A stretch of DNA of 34,238 nt, from NCBI GenBank assembly GCA_905215055.1, contig CAJMOH010000032.1, positions 1 through 34,238 on the forward strand. Reading direction: 5' to 3'. This DNA comes from an uncultured bacterium. GTDB lineage: Bacteria; Bacillota; Clostridia; Oscillospirales; Acutalibacteraceae. Of this stretch, positions 8,163 through 16,941 are shown piece after piece. The notes under the pieces are model-generated. The model made no database searches and was not told where the DNA came from. It saw only the letters and a program-made list of their open reading frames with translations. The translations under genes were made by a program, and so were the position numbers. Numbering within the stretch: position 1 is the stretch's first letter; the number at the start of each line of letters is the position of its first letter.

Positions 8163-9353
8163 TCAGCCCGTAAAGATGGTGTCGGGAATATCGCCCCCGC
8201 GTCCGCCTCCTTCCTGGGAAGAGGAGCCGCTGTCCTCGCCGCTGGAGCTGTCCTCGCCGGTGGAGGAGCTGTCTCCGCCGCTGGAACCGGCGTCACTGGC
8301 TTCAGAGCTGTCCCCTCCGCTGGAGGAGTCCCCCTGGCTGGAGGAAGTGCTGCTGGAGCCTGCCACAGACTCTGTAAAGTACGCGCCCTTGGTATCTCCC
8401 GCCAGACTCAGGTCCAGGGTGCCGGATTCATCCGACGCGATGTAAACCTGCTTCTCCGTGCCTGTCACAATTCTCAGACCGTAGTCCACCTTGTAGGCCA
8501 GCTCCACCGTGCTGCCCAGCAGAAACTGGACGCGGTTCTGGTAATTCATGGTGATGTTGTACAGGTCCGTCAGGTCCAGGCTGGTAAAGTTCCCGGCGGC
8601 GCCCCATTGCTCCAGCACGGAGAAAATCGTGTCCAGGGCGCTTTGAGCGCTTTCATCCTCCAGCTGGATCTGACCGCCCACCACTGGGTCGGTCAGGGTG
8701 AGCCCCGCCACCTGCATGACGCCCTCGCTGGGGGAGGTCTTTTCCTCCAGAATTTTCCCCTGGGTGCTGACGGCGTACCACTGGCTGCCATTTTGCACGT
8801 CCGCGGCCACCTGGGCGGCAGTAATGCGAATTTCCAGGGTGCTGGGGAAATGGCGGATAATCTGGGCGTCCTGGATGTAGGGAAGCTGCTGCTCCAGCCG
8901 CTGCTCCTGCTCGCTGGTGGTGAGCAAGGCCAAATTGTCCCCTTCCTGGTAGCCCGCCGCGTTGAGTACGTCCTGCTCCTGGTAGATCATGTCCCCCGTC
9001 ACCTGGATCACACGCACCTTAAAGAGCAGGAACACACAGAGGAAGGCCGTAACCGCCGCCATGCACAGCAGGGTGAACACCAGCAGAAAACGGCGCGCTC
9101 CCTTGCTCATGGGCTTGCGGGTCCGCTCCTGGGCGCCCTTGGAGGGGGGCCGCCTTCGAGAGCTTCCCGGGGGCCGGGGCTGGCGCTCCCGAGCGGGAGG
9201 CTCCCGCCGCGGCCGTGAGGAGGGCCGGGAGCCCCGCCGGCTGCTCCTCCGCCGGGAGGAGACAGAAATGGGCGGCTCCTCCTGGGAGCGAGAGTTGATG
9301 TCGATAAACTCGTAGCCCTCCCAGGGGTCCTGCTCTCTGCGTTTCCGTTTCAT
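8163..9353 (-). CDS. ftsQ: Cell division protein FtsQ/DivIB
   Basis: A 396-residue bitopic membrane protein of the divisome. A long basic Arg/Pro-rich cytoplasmic region (about 30-85) precedes one transmembrane segment (about 88-111). A POTRA-like domain follows, beginning VRVIQVTGDMIYQEQDVL, with the typical FPSTLEIRI element. The C-terminal tail (about 331-383) is a Ser/Gly/Asp/Glu repeat-like low-complexity stretch outside the cell, unusual for this family in its length. ATG 9353 is chosen because AAGGAGGG sits 7 nt upstream; an in-frame start 21 nt earlier has no ribosome site. The gene follows murA by 30 nt and is the last gene of that unit. Confidence 0.9.
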   Translation of the reverse strand: MKRKRREQDPWEGYEFIDINSRSQEEPPISVSSRRRSSRRGSRPSSRPRREPPARERQPRPPGSSRRRPPSKGAQERTRKPMSKGARRFLLVFTLLCMAAVTAFLCVFLLFKVRVIQVTGDMIYQEQDVLNAAGYQEGDNLALLTTSEQEQRLEQQLPYIQDAQIIRHFPSTLEIRITAAQVAADVQNGSQWYAVSTQGKILEEKTSPSEGVMQVAGLTLTDPVVGGQIQLEDESAQSALDTIFSVLEQWGAAGNFTSLDLTDLYNITMNYQNRVQFLLGSTVELAYKVDYGLRIVTGTEKQVYIASDESGTLDLSLAGDTKGAYFTESVAGSSSTSSSQGDSSSGGDSSEASDAGSSGGDSSSTGEDSSSGEDSGSSSQEGGGRGGDIPDTIFTG

Positions 9354-9383
9354 GGCCTTCCCTCCTTTCCACATTCCTGTTTT

Positions 9384-10640
9384 TTAAGGGGCGTCCTCCA
9401 CCTCGCGGATGCGGGCGCCCAAGTCCGCCAAATTGCCCGCCAGGTTTTCGTAGCCCCGGCGAATATACTCCACGCCGCCCACCTGGGTGCGGCCCTGAGC
9501 CGCCAATCCAGCCACCACCAGAGCGGCGCCGCCCCGCAGGTCGTGGGACATCACCGGCGCGCCCCGCAGCTGGTCCACACCCTCTACAATGGCCACCTTG
9601 CCCTCCACCTTGATCTTGGCTCCCAAGCGCTCCAAGCCCTCCGCGTGTTTGTAGCGGTTTTCAAAGATGGTCTCCACAAAGATGCTGGTTCCCCGGCCTA
9701 AAGCGGCCATGCTCATCACCACCGGCTGGGCGTCGGTGGGAAAGCCGGGATAGGGCATGGTGCGGATATGCCGCACCGCGTTCAGCCGCCGGGGCGCCAT
9801 AATACTCAGCGCCCCGCCCAGCTGCCGCACGGCGCAGCCCGCCTGCTCAAAGGGCCCCAGCATGGGCAGGATGTGGGTATTGTCCACGTCCCGCAATGTG
9901 ACGCAGCCCCCTGTCACCGCGGCGGCGGCCATGTAGGTCACGGTGGCAATCCGGTCCGGCATGACGGTGTGCTCACAGCCGTACAGCTCCTTCACCCCGT
10001 CGATGATGACACAGCTTTCGCCGGCGCCGTAAATTCTGGCGCCGCAGCGGTTCAAATAGGAGGCCAGGTCCACAATTTCCGGCTCCCGGGCGGCGTTGGC
10101 AATCACCGTGGTCCCCTGGGAGCAGGCCGCCGCCAGCATGACGTTTTCCGTGGCCCCCACGCTGGGAAAGGCCAGAGAGATGTACGTTCCCCGGATTCCC
10201 TCCGGCGCGCAGCAGTACAGCCTTCCCCCAGAGTCCTCAATGTCCACACCCAGCCGCCGCAGGGCGTCAATGTGCAGGTCGATGGGCCGGGGACCCAGCT
10301 CGCAGCCGCCGGGAAAGCACAGCTCCGCCTGGCCGCACCGGGAGACAATCGGCCCCAAAAACACAATGGAGGAGCGCATCTCCCGCATCAGCTCCGGGGG
10401 AACCTGACAGCAGGTCATGGCGTGGTCCACCACCAGGCTGCCTCCCTCCCAGCGGCACCGGCTGCCCAGATGCTCCAAAATCTCCACCGCCGTGTCCACA
10501 TCGGAGAGGCGGGGACAGTTATGTAGCACAGTCTGCCCCTTGCAGAGCACCGTAGCCGCCAGCAGTGGCAGCGCGCTGTTTTTGGCTCCTTGAATCCTCA
10601 GCTCCCCGCCAAGCTCGGCAGGGCCGTCAATGACAATCAT
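9384..10640 (-). CDS. murA: UDP-N-acetylglucosamine 1-carboxyvinyltransferase (MurA)
   Basis: A 418-residue enzyme that transfers enolpyruvate from PEP to UDP-GlcNAc, the first committed step of peptidoglycan synthesis. K20 in GAKNSALP and the catalytic cysteine C113 in FPGGCELGPRP are present; the cysteine is the residue alkylated by fosfomycin. YPGFPTDAQP, with the general-base Asp, lies near residue 290. ATG 10640 has GAGGTG 8 nt upstream; an in-frame ATG 33 nt earlier lacks such a site. The usual neighbour at this place in many Firmicutes dcw clusters is murB; here murA occupies it, between murG and ftsQ. Confidence 0.96.
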   Translation of the reverse strand: MIVIDGPAELGGELRIQGAKNSALPLLAATVLCKGQTVLHNCPRLSDVDTAVEILEHLGSRCRWEGGSLVVDHAMTCCQVPPELMREMRSSIVFLGPIVSRCGQAELCFPGGCELGPRPIDLHIDALRRLGVDIEDSGGRLYCCAPEGIRGTYISLAFPSVGATENVMLAAACSQGTTVIANAAREPEIVDLASYLNRCGARIYGAGESCVIIDGVKELYGCEHTVMPDRIATVTYMAAAAVTGGCVTLRDVDNTHILPMLGPFEQAGCAVRQLGGALSIMAPRRLNAVRHIRTMPYPGFPTDAQPVVMSMAALGRGTSIFVETIFENRYKHAEGLERLGAKIKVEGKVAIVEGVDQLRGAPVMSHDLRGGAALVVAGLAAQGRTQVGGVEYIRRGYENLAGNLADLGARIREVEDAP

Positions 10641-10709
10641 AGAGAACACCTCATCCCATTCAGCATACGCCATACTATGAGGCGTTTGCCCATTGGGTGA
10701 GAGCCCTCC

Positions 10710-11828
10710 CTACTTGGCCGCGGCCGCTTTGATTACTCGATAGATCCGGTCGTTGGCGTCCAAAACCTCCATCTTGCCGGCGTTCTCCCCCAGAGAGCGC
10801 AGCCGCTCCTGGTCGGAGAGGATGGCCTGCACCTTCTCCCACAGCACTTCTCCGGTCAGGTTCTTCTCCTCGATGATCTCCGCCGCCCCCCGGCGCACCA
10901 GGGCCATCGCGTTGTGGAACTGGTGGTTCTCCGCCACGTTGGGAGAGGGGATCAGGATGGAGGCCTTGGCCTTGGCTTCAATCTCCGTCAGGGTCATGGC
11001 TCCGGCCCGGCCGATGACCAGATCCGCCGCCGAAAGGCATTGGGGCATGTTGTCGATGTACTCCAGCAGCTGGATCTGAGGGTTTTTCGCCACATCCAGA
11101 CCGAACTCCCGGCACTCGTCCAGAAACCGTTCATCGTGAGAGCCATAGCCGTGAATATGCTGATACTTGCCCTCCTTGGCGCTTTGGGCCAGCATGTAGG
11201 CCGCCGCCCGGTTCAGGGCCGAGGCCCCCAGGCTCCCTCCAAAGGACAGCACCAGGGGCCGGTCGTCCAGACCCAGGGCCTTGCGGGATTCCTCCCGCTG
11301 GGCGGCCAGCACCTCTCCCCGCACCGGGTTCCCTGTCACCACGCAGTTGACGGAATCGTCAAAATACTTTTTGGCGTCCGGCACAGCCAGCATCACGGTT
11401 TTGACAGATTTCGCCAGCATCTTGATGGTCACACCGGGATAGGCGTTGGACTCGTGGACCACGCAGGGGATGCCCAGCTTGGCTGCCTCCCGGATCACCG
11501 GCCCGCAGACATAGCCGCCGGTCCCCACGCACACATCCGGGGCAAAGTCCTGGATAATCTTCTTGGCCTCGGCGGTGGCGGTGAACACCCGCACCACCGT
11601 CTGGGCGTTGCGCCAGAGGTTTTTGGGAGTCAGCTTTCGCTGGAACCCGGAGATGTGTACGGTTTTGATCTCGTACCCAGCCTGGGCCACCAGCCGCTCC
11701 TCCATGCCTCCCTTGTTGCCCACATAGAGGATCTGGGCGTCAGGCTCCTTTTGCCGCAGGTAGCCCGCCGCGGCCAGGGCAGGGTTGATATGCCCCGCCG
11801 TACCGCCGCCTGTGAACAGCACTTTCAT
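10710..11828 (-). CDS. murG: UDP-GlcNAc:undecaprenyl-PP-MurNAc-pentapeptide GlcNAc transferase (MurG)
   Basis: A 372-residue peripheral membrane GT-B glycosyltransferase that converts lipid I to lipid II. The N-terminal glycine-rich loop FTGGGTAGHINPAL and the second loop SFGGSLGASALN are present, as is the donor-binding region IGRAGAMTLTEIEAKAKASIL ending near SPNVAENHQ. Start ATG 11828 places the loop at the usual position; AAGGAAG lies upstream. The stop of ftsW lies 25 nt upstream of the start. It belongs to the ftsW-murG-murA-ftsQ run. Confidence 0.97.
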   Translation of the reverse strand: MKVLFTGGGTAGHINPALAAAGYLRQKEPDAQILYVGNKGGMEERLVAQAGYEIKTVHISGFQRKLTPKNLWRNAQTVVRVFTATAEAKKIIQDFAPDVCVGTGGYVCGPVIREAAKLGIPCVVHESNAYPGVTIKMLAKSVKTVMLAVPDAKKYFDDSVNCVVTGNPVRGEVLAAQREESRKALGLDDRPLVLSFGGSLGASALNRAAAYMLAQSAKEGKYQHIHGYGSHDERFLDECREFGLDVAKNPQIQLLEYIDNMPQCLSAADLVIGRAGAMTLTEIEAKAKASILIPSPNVAENHQFHNAMALVRRGAAEIIEEKNLTGEVLWEKVQAILSDQERLRSLGENAGKMEVLDANDRIYRVIKAAAAK

Positions 11829-11853
11829 TTCAAACCCACTTCCTTTTACTCTG

Positions 11854-13125
11854 TCAGGTCTTTTCAATGTTGGAGCTGCGGGAAATGTTCAGCAGGATGC
11901 CCATCTCCCCCAGCAGCATCAGCAGGGCCGTGCCGCCATAGCTGAAGAAGGGCAGCGCGATGCCTGTATTGGGAATGGTGTTTGTCACCACGCAGATATT
12001 CAGCACCGCCTGCAATCCAATCTGGAAGGTGATGCCCAGCCCCAGCAGCATGCCGAACTTATCCTTGGCGTGGATGGACACATACACCCCCCGCCAGATC
12101 AGCAGCGCGAACAGCACGATAATCACCAAAGCCCCCACCAGGCCCAGCTCCTCGCAGACCACGGCGAAAATGAAGTCGTTCTGGGGGGCGGGCAGGTAGA
12201 GGTACTTCTGACGGGACTGGCCCAGACCCACCCCCAAAAGCCCCCCGGAGCCGATGGCGTACAGGGACTGGCGGGTTTGGTAGGTGTCCACTCCCTCCGG
12301 CAGATCGCTGGAAAAGGGATCCAGCCAGCCGATAATTCGTCCCAGCTGGTAGCCGCCCTTGGAGATGACCAGAAACAGCAGCACCGCCGCCACCAGAATC
12401 CCGCCGATGATAAACCACCGGGGCTTGGTTCCCCCCACAAACATCATGATGGCGCCCAAAGCCAGGATAATCAAGGTGGCGGAAAGGTGGCTTTCCAAAA
12501 AGATCAGCGCGGCGAACAGGCCGATGATTGCCACATAGGGTACCACGCCATAGCGGAAGGTGTCCATCCTGTCCAGGTTTTGGGAGATCATGTGGGCCAG
12601 CATGACGATCAGCCCAAACTTGGCGACTTCCGAGGGCTGAAAGGACACAATGCCAAAGTTCAGCCAGCGGGTGGCGTCGCCCTCCCAGTCGGCGATGGAC
12701 TCGATATGGGCGTACCGGCAGATGAGCAGGAACACCAGCAGGAACAGGGAGATGCCAAAGATGACAATGGCCAGCTTGTGAAAGCTGTGGTAGTCAAAGG
12801 TGGAGATCACCAGCATGGCAGCCACGCCAAAGACGGCGAACACCGCCTGCCGGGAGATATAGTAGTAGCTGTTTCCTTGCAGGTAATAGGAGCTGGCATA
12901 GCTGGCGGAGAAAAGCATCACCAATCCAATCGCCAGCAGCACCAGGGTGAAAATAAGCAGGGGCATATCCAGGCCGGCGCCCAGACTGAACAGCTTATAA
13001 CGCACAGGCCGGCGGCGTTTTGGCGCCTCCTGGGGCGGCTCTGGACGGCGGGGCCGAGGCGGCTCCGGCTGCCGGTAGCCGGGAACCCGGCGCAGCCCCC
13101 GGGCGGTTCTGCCAACTGCTGCCAT
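11854..13125 (-). CDS. ftsW: Lipid II polymerase FtsW (SEDS family)
   Basis: A 423-residue SEDS glycosyltransferase of the septal peptidoglycan machine. A basic, proline-rich cytoplasmic head (about 1-45) precedes about ten transmembrane segments. Family motifs seen are WLNFGIVSFQPSEVAKFG, FLESHLSATLII, and GIALPFFSYGGTALL near the C-terminus. A GTG in frame 9 nt upstream touches the ribosome site, so ATG 13125 (AAAGGAGT-7 nt) is preferred. It works with the PASTA-PBP encoded upstream in the same unit. murD, commonly found between mraY and ftsW, is missing; a 50-codon ORF is there instead. Confidence 0.95.
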   Translation of the reverse strand: MAAVGRTARGLRRVPGYRQPEPPRPRRPEPPQEAPKRRRPVRYKLFSLGAGLDMPLLIFTLVLLAIGLVMLFSASYASSYYLQGNSYYYISRQAVFAVFGVAAMLVISTFDYHSFHKLAIVIFGISLFLLVFLLICRYAHIESIADWEGDATRWLNFGIVSFQPSEVAKFGLIVMLAHMISQNLDRMDTFRYGVVPYVAIIGLFAALIFLESHLSATLIILALGAIMMFVGGTKPRWFIIGGILVAAVLLFLVISKGGYQLGRIIGWLDPFSSDLPEGVDTYQTRQSLYAIGSGGLLGVGLGQSRQKYLYLPAPQNDFIFAVVCEELGLVGALVIIVLFALLIWRGVYVSIHAKDKFGMLLGLGITFQIGLQAVLNICVVTNTIPNTGIALPFFSYGGTALLMLLGEMGILLNISRSSNIEKT

Positions 13126-13177
13126 CTGGATCACTCCTTTCGTTTAAATAATTGAGACAATAGCTTGGCCGCGGCTG

Positions 13178-13330
13178 TCAGCGCCGCTTTTTCACAAAGG
13201 TCAGCACCAGGCACACACCCACCAGGACGGCGGCGGCCACCAGCAGCGCGTCGCTGTGAAGGGCCAGGCTGAGCAAGGACGACAGAAAAGCCGCCGCCAG
13301 GAAAATTTTCAGCACCAGGCTGTCTTTCAT
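13178..13330 (-). CDS. Small hydrophobic membrane protein between mraY and ftsW
   Basis: A 50-residue frame starting MKDSLVLKIFLAAAFLSSLL, with two hydrophobic stretches (about 5-24 and 28-45) and a basic end FVKKRR. A weak GC-rich ribosome site (GCGGGGAT) precedes ATG 13330. It sits exactly in the gap between mraY and ftsW, where murD is usually found, and the gap would otherwise be empty. The composition fits a two-helix membrane hairpin. I do not recognise a family; it may be an accessory divisome or MraY/FtsW partner, but that is only suggested by position. Confidence 0.6.
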   Translation of the reverse strand: MKDSLVLKIFLAAAFLSSLLSLALHSDALLVAAAVLVGVCLVLTFVKKRR

Positions 13331-13409
13331 GGGAATCCCCGCTTTCTCTTTTAGTCTATCCAGTGAAAAGAGCGGTCAAACGGAACAGCGCAAGTTTTCT
13401 CCAAAGGCC

Positions 13410-14411
13410 TCACATGCCAAACAGCACGCACAGCACAGCCGCCGCTCCGCCTGCGCAAGCCGCCAGGCCAAAGACTCCGCAGATTTTCACCTCGCTCCAG
13501 CCGCACATCTCAAAGTGATGATGGATGGGAGACATTTTAAACAGCCGCTTGCCGTGGGTGGCCTTGAAGTAGGTCACCTGCAGCACCACAGACAGGATTT
13601 CGCACAGGTAGACAAAGCCCACCGGCAAAAGGAGAACGGGCAGGTCGATGCCAAAGGCCAGGGCGCACACCATGCCCCCCATAAACAAGGAGCCGGTGTC
13701 CCCCATAAACACCTTGGCCGGGTGCCAGTTCCAGATGAGGAACCCCACGCAGGCCGCGGCGGAGGCAACCCCCATAGCGGAAAGGCCCGTCATGGAAAGG
13801 ATACCCGCGCACAGGGCCAGGGAGAGAAAGGCAAAGAAGGAAACCGTAGTGTTCAGGCCGTCGATGCCGTCTGTAAAGTTTACGGCATTTACAACCCCCA
13901 CAATCACCACAGCGGCCAAAGGATAGTAGAACCAGCCCAGGTCAAGCTGCCCCACAAAGGGGATGGTGGTGGAGGTGCCGCCTCCCGCCAGGGCCACAGA
14001 GACCAGATAGGCCGCCGCCACCGCGAACTGGAGCACCAGCTTTTGACGCTCGGTCAGGCCCAGGTTGCGCTTTTTCAAAATGCTGATGTAATCGTCCATA
14101 AAGCCGATGACGCCAAAGGCCACGGCCATGCCCAAGCCCGCGAAGGTTTTGGCCTTGAGCAGCACCGCCTCCTCCATGCCAAAGGAGTAGAAAATGGGCA
14201 GACAGCCAATCATGGCGATGGCAATGCCCAGGATAAACATGATTCCTCCCATGGTGGGTGTCCCCTGCTTGCTCTTGTGCCAGCTGGGACCCACCTCCCG
14301 AATGGTTTGACCGAATTTCAGCTTGTGCAGGAAGGGAATCATCCACTTCCCCAGAACGGCTGTAACGGCGAACGCAATGACCGAAACCAGCAAATACAGC
14401 ATGGTGTTCAT
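13410..14411 (-). CDS. mraY: Phospho-MurNAc-pentapeptide translocase (MraY)
   Basis: A 333-residue polytopic membrane enzyme that makes lipid I from UDP-MurNAc-pentapeptide and undecaprenyl phosphate. Family signatures: DDY at 106-108, NFTDGIDGL (178-186), FMGDTGSL (235-242) and the HHH motif in MSPIHHHFE (297-299). About ten membrane segments are visible. GAGGGG lies upstream of ATG 14411. It follows the PBP gene by 49 nt without murE or murF in between. Confidence 0.98.
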   Translation of the reverse strand: MNTMLYLLVSVIAFAVTAVLGKWMIPFLHKLKFGQTIREVGPSWHKSKQGTPTMGGIMFILGIAIAMIGCLPIFYSFGMEEAVLLKAKTFAGLGMAVAFGVIGFMDDYISILKKRNLGLTERQKLVLQFAVAAAYLVSVALAGGGTSTTIPFVGQLDLGWFYYPLAAVVIVGVVNAVNFTDGIDGLNTTVSFFAFLSLALCAGILSMTGLSAMGVASAAACVGFLIWNWHPAKVFMGDTGSLFMGGMVCALAFGIDLPVLLLPVGFVYLCEILSVVLQVTYFKATHGKRLFKMSPIHHHFEMCGWSEVKICGVFGLAACAGGAAAVLCVLFGM

Positions 14412-14460
14412 GTTTTCTACCCCTCTCGTTGTGTTTCCTCTCTTTTTTCCAGGCGGGAGA

Positions 14461-16749
14461 TCACCCGCCTGCAGTAGCTCCTGTTTCCGCGTTGGCGTTG
14501 TCTACAAAGGTCAGGGTAATCACTGTCCCCTGCTGCACCTGCTCGCCTTCCGCCACGCTTTGGGAGGTGACGGTGGCAGAGGAGGAGGACGAGCCGCTGA
14601 CGCTGATTTGCAGGCCATTGATGCTGGCCAGATAACTGGCGTTTGTCACGTCATAGCCCAGGAAGCTGGGCACGGTCACATAGGTGGAGGCCTCGTCGTA
14701 GCCGCTGGTGTAAAGCACCACCTGACCCTCCTTTGGCACCGCGCCGCCAGCCTCGGGAACCTGAGCGCTGACGGTGATGGAGCTGTCGCTCTCGTCGCCG
14801 ATGACGGTGTAGGACAGGCCGGCCTCCTCCAGCTCGGCGTAGGCCTGCTCCAAGGTCATGCCCGTAACGTTGGGAGCCGTGGTGTCCAGGTTGGCGTACT
14901 CCTCCTCGTTGTACTGGGCCTCCACGCCCAGGTAGGGGAGGATCTCCTCCATCATCTTGGCGAAGTAAGGCCCGGCCACGGCGTTGCCGCCGTTGTAGCC
15001 GCCGTTGGTGTCGTCATCCGGCTCGTCGAAGAACACCAGCAGGGCGTACTGGGGGTCCTCCGCCGGGGCGAAGCCGCAGAAGGAGGCGATGTATTCCATA
15101 GGCTTGGAGCGGTCCTCGTTCCATTTGTCCACCTTCTCCGAGGTGCCGGTCTTGCCGCAGATCCGATAGCCCGCCACATAGCCGCCGGTGGCCGTGCCGT
15201 GGTCCACATTCTCCTGGAGAATGCTGATGATGGTATCGCAGGTCTCCTGGGACACCACCTGCCGGCGGTAGCTGGTGTCGGCGGTCTCCACAATGTTGCC
15301 GTCCTGGTCCACCACCCGGTCCACCACATGGGGCGTAACCAGATAGCCTCCGTTGGCAATGGCGCAGGCGGCGGTAATCATGTGCAGGGGAGTGATGGTA
15401 AAGTTTTGCCCAAAGGATTCCACCGCCAGGTCCGAGGGGGTGTTCACCAGGGATTCCACGCTGTGGTAAATGGTGACAGCCTCGCCGGGCAGGTCAATGC
15501 CGGTGCTCTCTGTAAAGCCAAAGGCCTCCCGGTATTTGGCGAAGGTCTGGCCGCCCAGCAGCTGTCCCACATGGATGGCCCAGGGGTTACAGGAGTTGTA
15601 CAGCCCCTCCCGGAAGGTCTCCAGGCCGTGGCCGGTGTGTTTCCAGCAGCTGATGGGGTCCTCGTAGCCCTCCACCTGGATGCTGCCGTCGCAGGTGAAG
15701 GTACTCTGCTCGGTGACAACCCCTTCCTCCAGACCCATGGCGTACACGCACATCTTGTATACAGAGCCGGGAATATAGGTATCGGACACCGCCTTGTTCC
15801 GCCACTGTTTCAGCTGGGCTACGTTGAAGGCCTGGTCCTGCTCATCGCCGGACAGGGCGTCGATTTCCGCCTGCAAGTCCTGGTCATAGATGGTGAAGGG
15901 ATCGTTGGGGTCATAGGTGGGGGTGGAGGCCAGCCCCAAAATGGCCCCGGTGTCCACATCCATCATAATGGCCACAGCGCCGTTTTTCACGTTGAACTGG
16001 TCCACGCCCTCGGCCAGATATTTTTCCAGAATGCTCTGCACGGTCTCGTCAATGGTGAGCACCAGGTTGTTGCCGTCCTGGGCCTCCACATACTGCTCGT
16101 ACTCAAAGGGCATGTCGGTACCCAGGGCGTTTTGGGAGGAAATCAGCCGCCCGGCAGTCCCCCGCAGCTGGGTGTCATACTGGAGCTCCAAGCCCTCCAG
16201 GCCCTGGCCGTCAGTACCGGTAAAGCCCAGCACCGTGGAGGCCACTGTCCCGTAGGGGTAGTACCGCTTGTAATCCTCAATCAGCCGCACGCCGGAGGAA
16301 ATGCCCTCGGCCTCTAAAAACTCGTTGATCTGGTCCCGGATGCTGGTCTCCACCCGGCGCTTTAAGTAGACAAAGTAGGAATTGCCCTGGGTGCGCTCGT
16401 AGACCTCCTCCTCGTCCATGTCCAGAATGGCCGCAAGGCCCGAAGCTACTGTGCGCCGGGCCGCCTCTGGATCGTCATATTCGGAAAAGTAAGCGGGTTC
16501 CAAGACCACCGTCCACACACTGGCGCTCTGGGCCAGCACCTTGCCGGTGGCGTCGTAAATGGTACCCCGCATGGCGCTGAGGGTGGTGCTTCGCAGGCTT
16601 TGGTCCAAAGCCGCCGTGCTCATTTCCTCGCCCCGGAGAATCTGCCACCGGAACAAGCTGACCGCTGCCGCGCCAAATCCCACAAACACCAGCACAGCTG
16701 TTACAATCAGCGCCTTGCGCCACATTTTTTCTGTCTTTCCCTTTGCCAA
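14461..16749 (-). CDS. Class B penicillin-binding protein with PASTA domains (FtsI/SpoVD type)
   Basis: A 762-residue septal or spore-cortex transpeptidase. One N-terminal transmembrane segment (about 10-35) precedes a PBP dimerisation domain. The transpeptidase domain has S329-V-Y-K332 (family: SxxK, usually STFK), S386-C-N388 (SxN) and KTGT (533-536). Two PASTA domains follow (about 626-690 and 696-758), seen in VTGMTLEQAYAELEEAGL and VPSFLGYDV. TTG 16749 is chosen: it gives MAKGKTEKMWRK, and AGGCGGTGA lies 7 nt upstream. The alternative ATG at 16725 has no good site. PASTA-bearing PBPs in dcw clusters include both PBP2B (vegetative division) and SpoVD (sporulation); the sequence alone does not separate them. 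Its first-in-unit position follows a long regulated-looking leader. Confidence 0.93.
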   Translation of the reverse strand: MAKGKTEKMWRKALIVTAVLVFVGFGAAAVSLFRWQILRGEEMSTAALDQSLRSTTLSAMRGTIYDATGKVLAQSASVWTVVLEPAYFSEYDDPEAARRTVASGLAAILDMDEEEVYERTQGNSYFVYLKRRVETSIRDQINEFLEAEGISSGVRLIEDYKRYYPYGTVASTVLGFTGTDGQGLEGLELQYDTQLRGTAGRLISSQNALGTDMPFEYEQYVEAQDGNNLVLTIDETVQSILEKYLAEGVDQFNVKNGAVAIMMDVDTGAILGLASTPTYDPNDPFTIYDQDLQAEIDALSGDEQDQAFNVAQLKQWRNKAVSDTYIPGSVYKMCVYAMGLEEGVVTEQSTFTCDGSIQVEGYEDPISCWKHTGHGLETFREGLYNSCNPWAIHVGQLLGGQTFAKYREAFGFTESTGIDLPGEAVTIYHSVESLVNTPSDLAVESFGQNFTITPLHMITAACAIANGGYLVTPHVVDRVVDQDGNIVETADTSYRRQVVSQETCDTIISILQENVDHGTATGGYVAGYRICGKTGTSEKVDKWNEDRSKPMEYIASFCGFAPAEDPQYALLVFFDEPDDDTNGGYNGGNAVAGPYFAKMMEEILPYLGVEAQYNEEEYANLDTTAPNVTGMTLEQAYAELEEAGLSYTVIGDESDSSITVSAQVPEAGGAVPKEGQVVLYTSGYDEASTYVTVPSFLGYDVTNASYLASINGLQISVSGSSSSSATVTSQSVAEGEQVQQGTVITLTFVDNANAETGATAGG

Positions 16750-16756
16750 CTGTATG

Positions 16757-16765
16757 TCACCGCCT
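16757..16765 (-). promoter_or_regulatory. Ribosome binding site deciding a TTG start for the PBP gene
   Basis: AGGCGGTGA matches the anti-Shine-Dalgarno core at 8 of 9 positions and lies 7 nt before TTG 16749. The same sequence precedes the TTG proposed for uvrC. Confidence 0.6.
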
Positions 16766-16795
16766 GTCTGTAAAAGCTCTGTCCTACCCGGCAGC

Positions 16796-16828
16796 AAAAA
16801 CGAGAGTCAAGATTTCCTCTTGGCTCTC
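16796..16828 (-). terminator. Attenuator-like hairpin in the PBP leader
   Basis: On the minus strand GAGAG-C-CAAGA and TCTTG-A-CTCTC form an 11-position stem with one C/A mismatch and a GGAAA loop, then G and five T's. It lies between the two candidate promoters of the PBP gene and its start, so transcripts must read through it. It may be a transcription attenuator or a leaky terminator. Confidence 0.5.
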
Positions 16829-16941
16829 CCCCTCACAAACTACGTCCCGCACTATCTTATTCCCCAGCCTCCCCAGATATGAGCGCCCTCGCGCCCCTTG
16901 GAAAAAGCTGGGACAACATCCCCATGGTAAAGCTCCCCATC

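Noticed and set aside
8004..9218. Long plus-strand open frame opposite ftsQ
   Set aside because: It lies antisense to a well-supported gene, has Gly/Ala/Arg/His-rich composition typical of frames opposite high-GC codons, and matches no family.
14323..16317. 664-codon plus-strand frame opposite mraY and the PBP
   Set aside because: Antisense to two genes with intact catalytic motifs; His/Val/Gly-rich composition is the mirror of GC-rich codon use.
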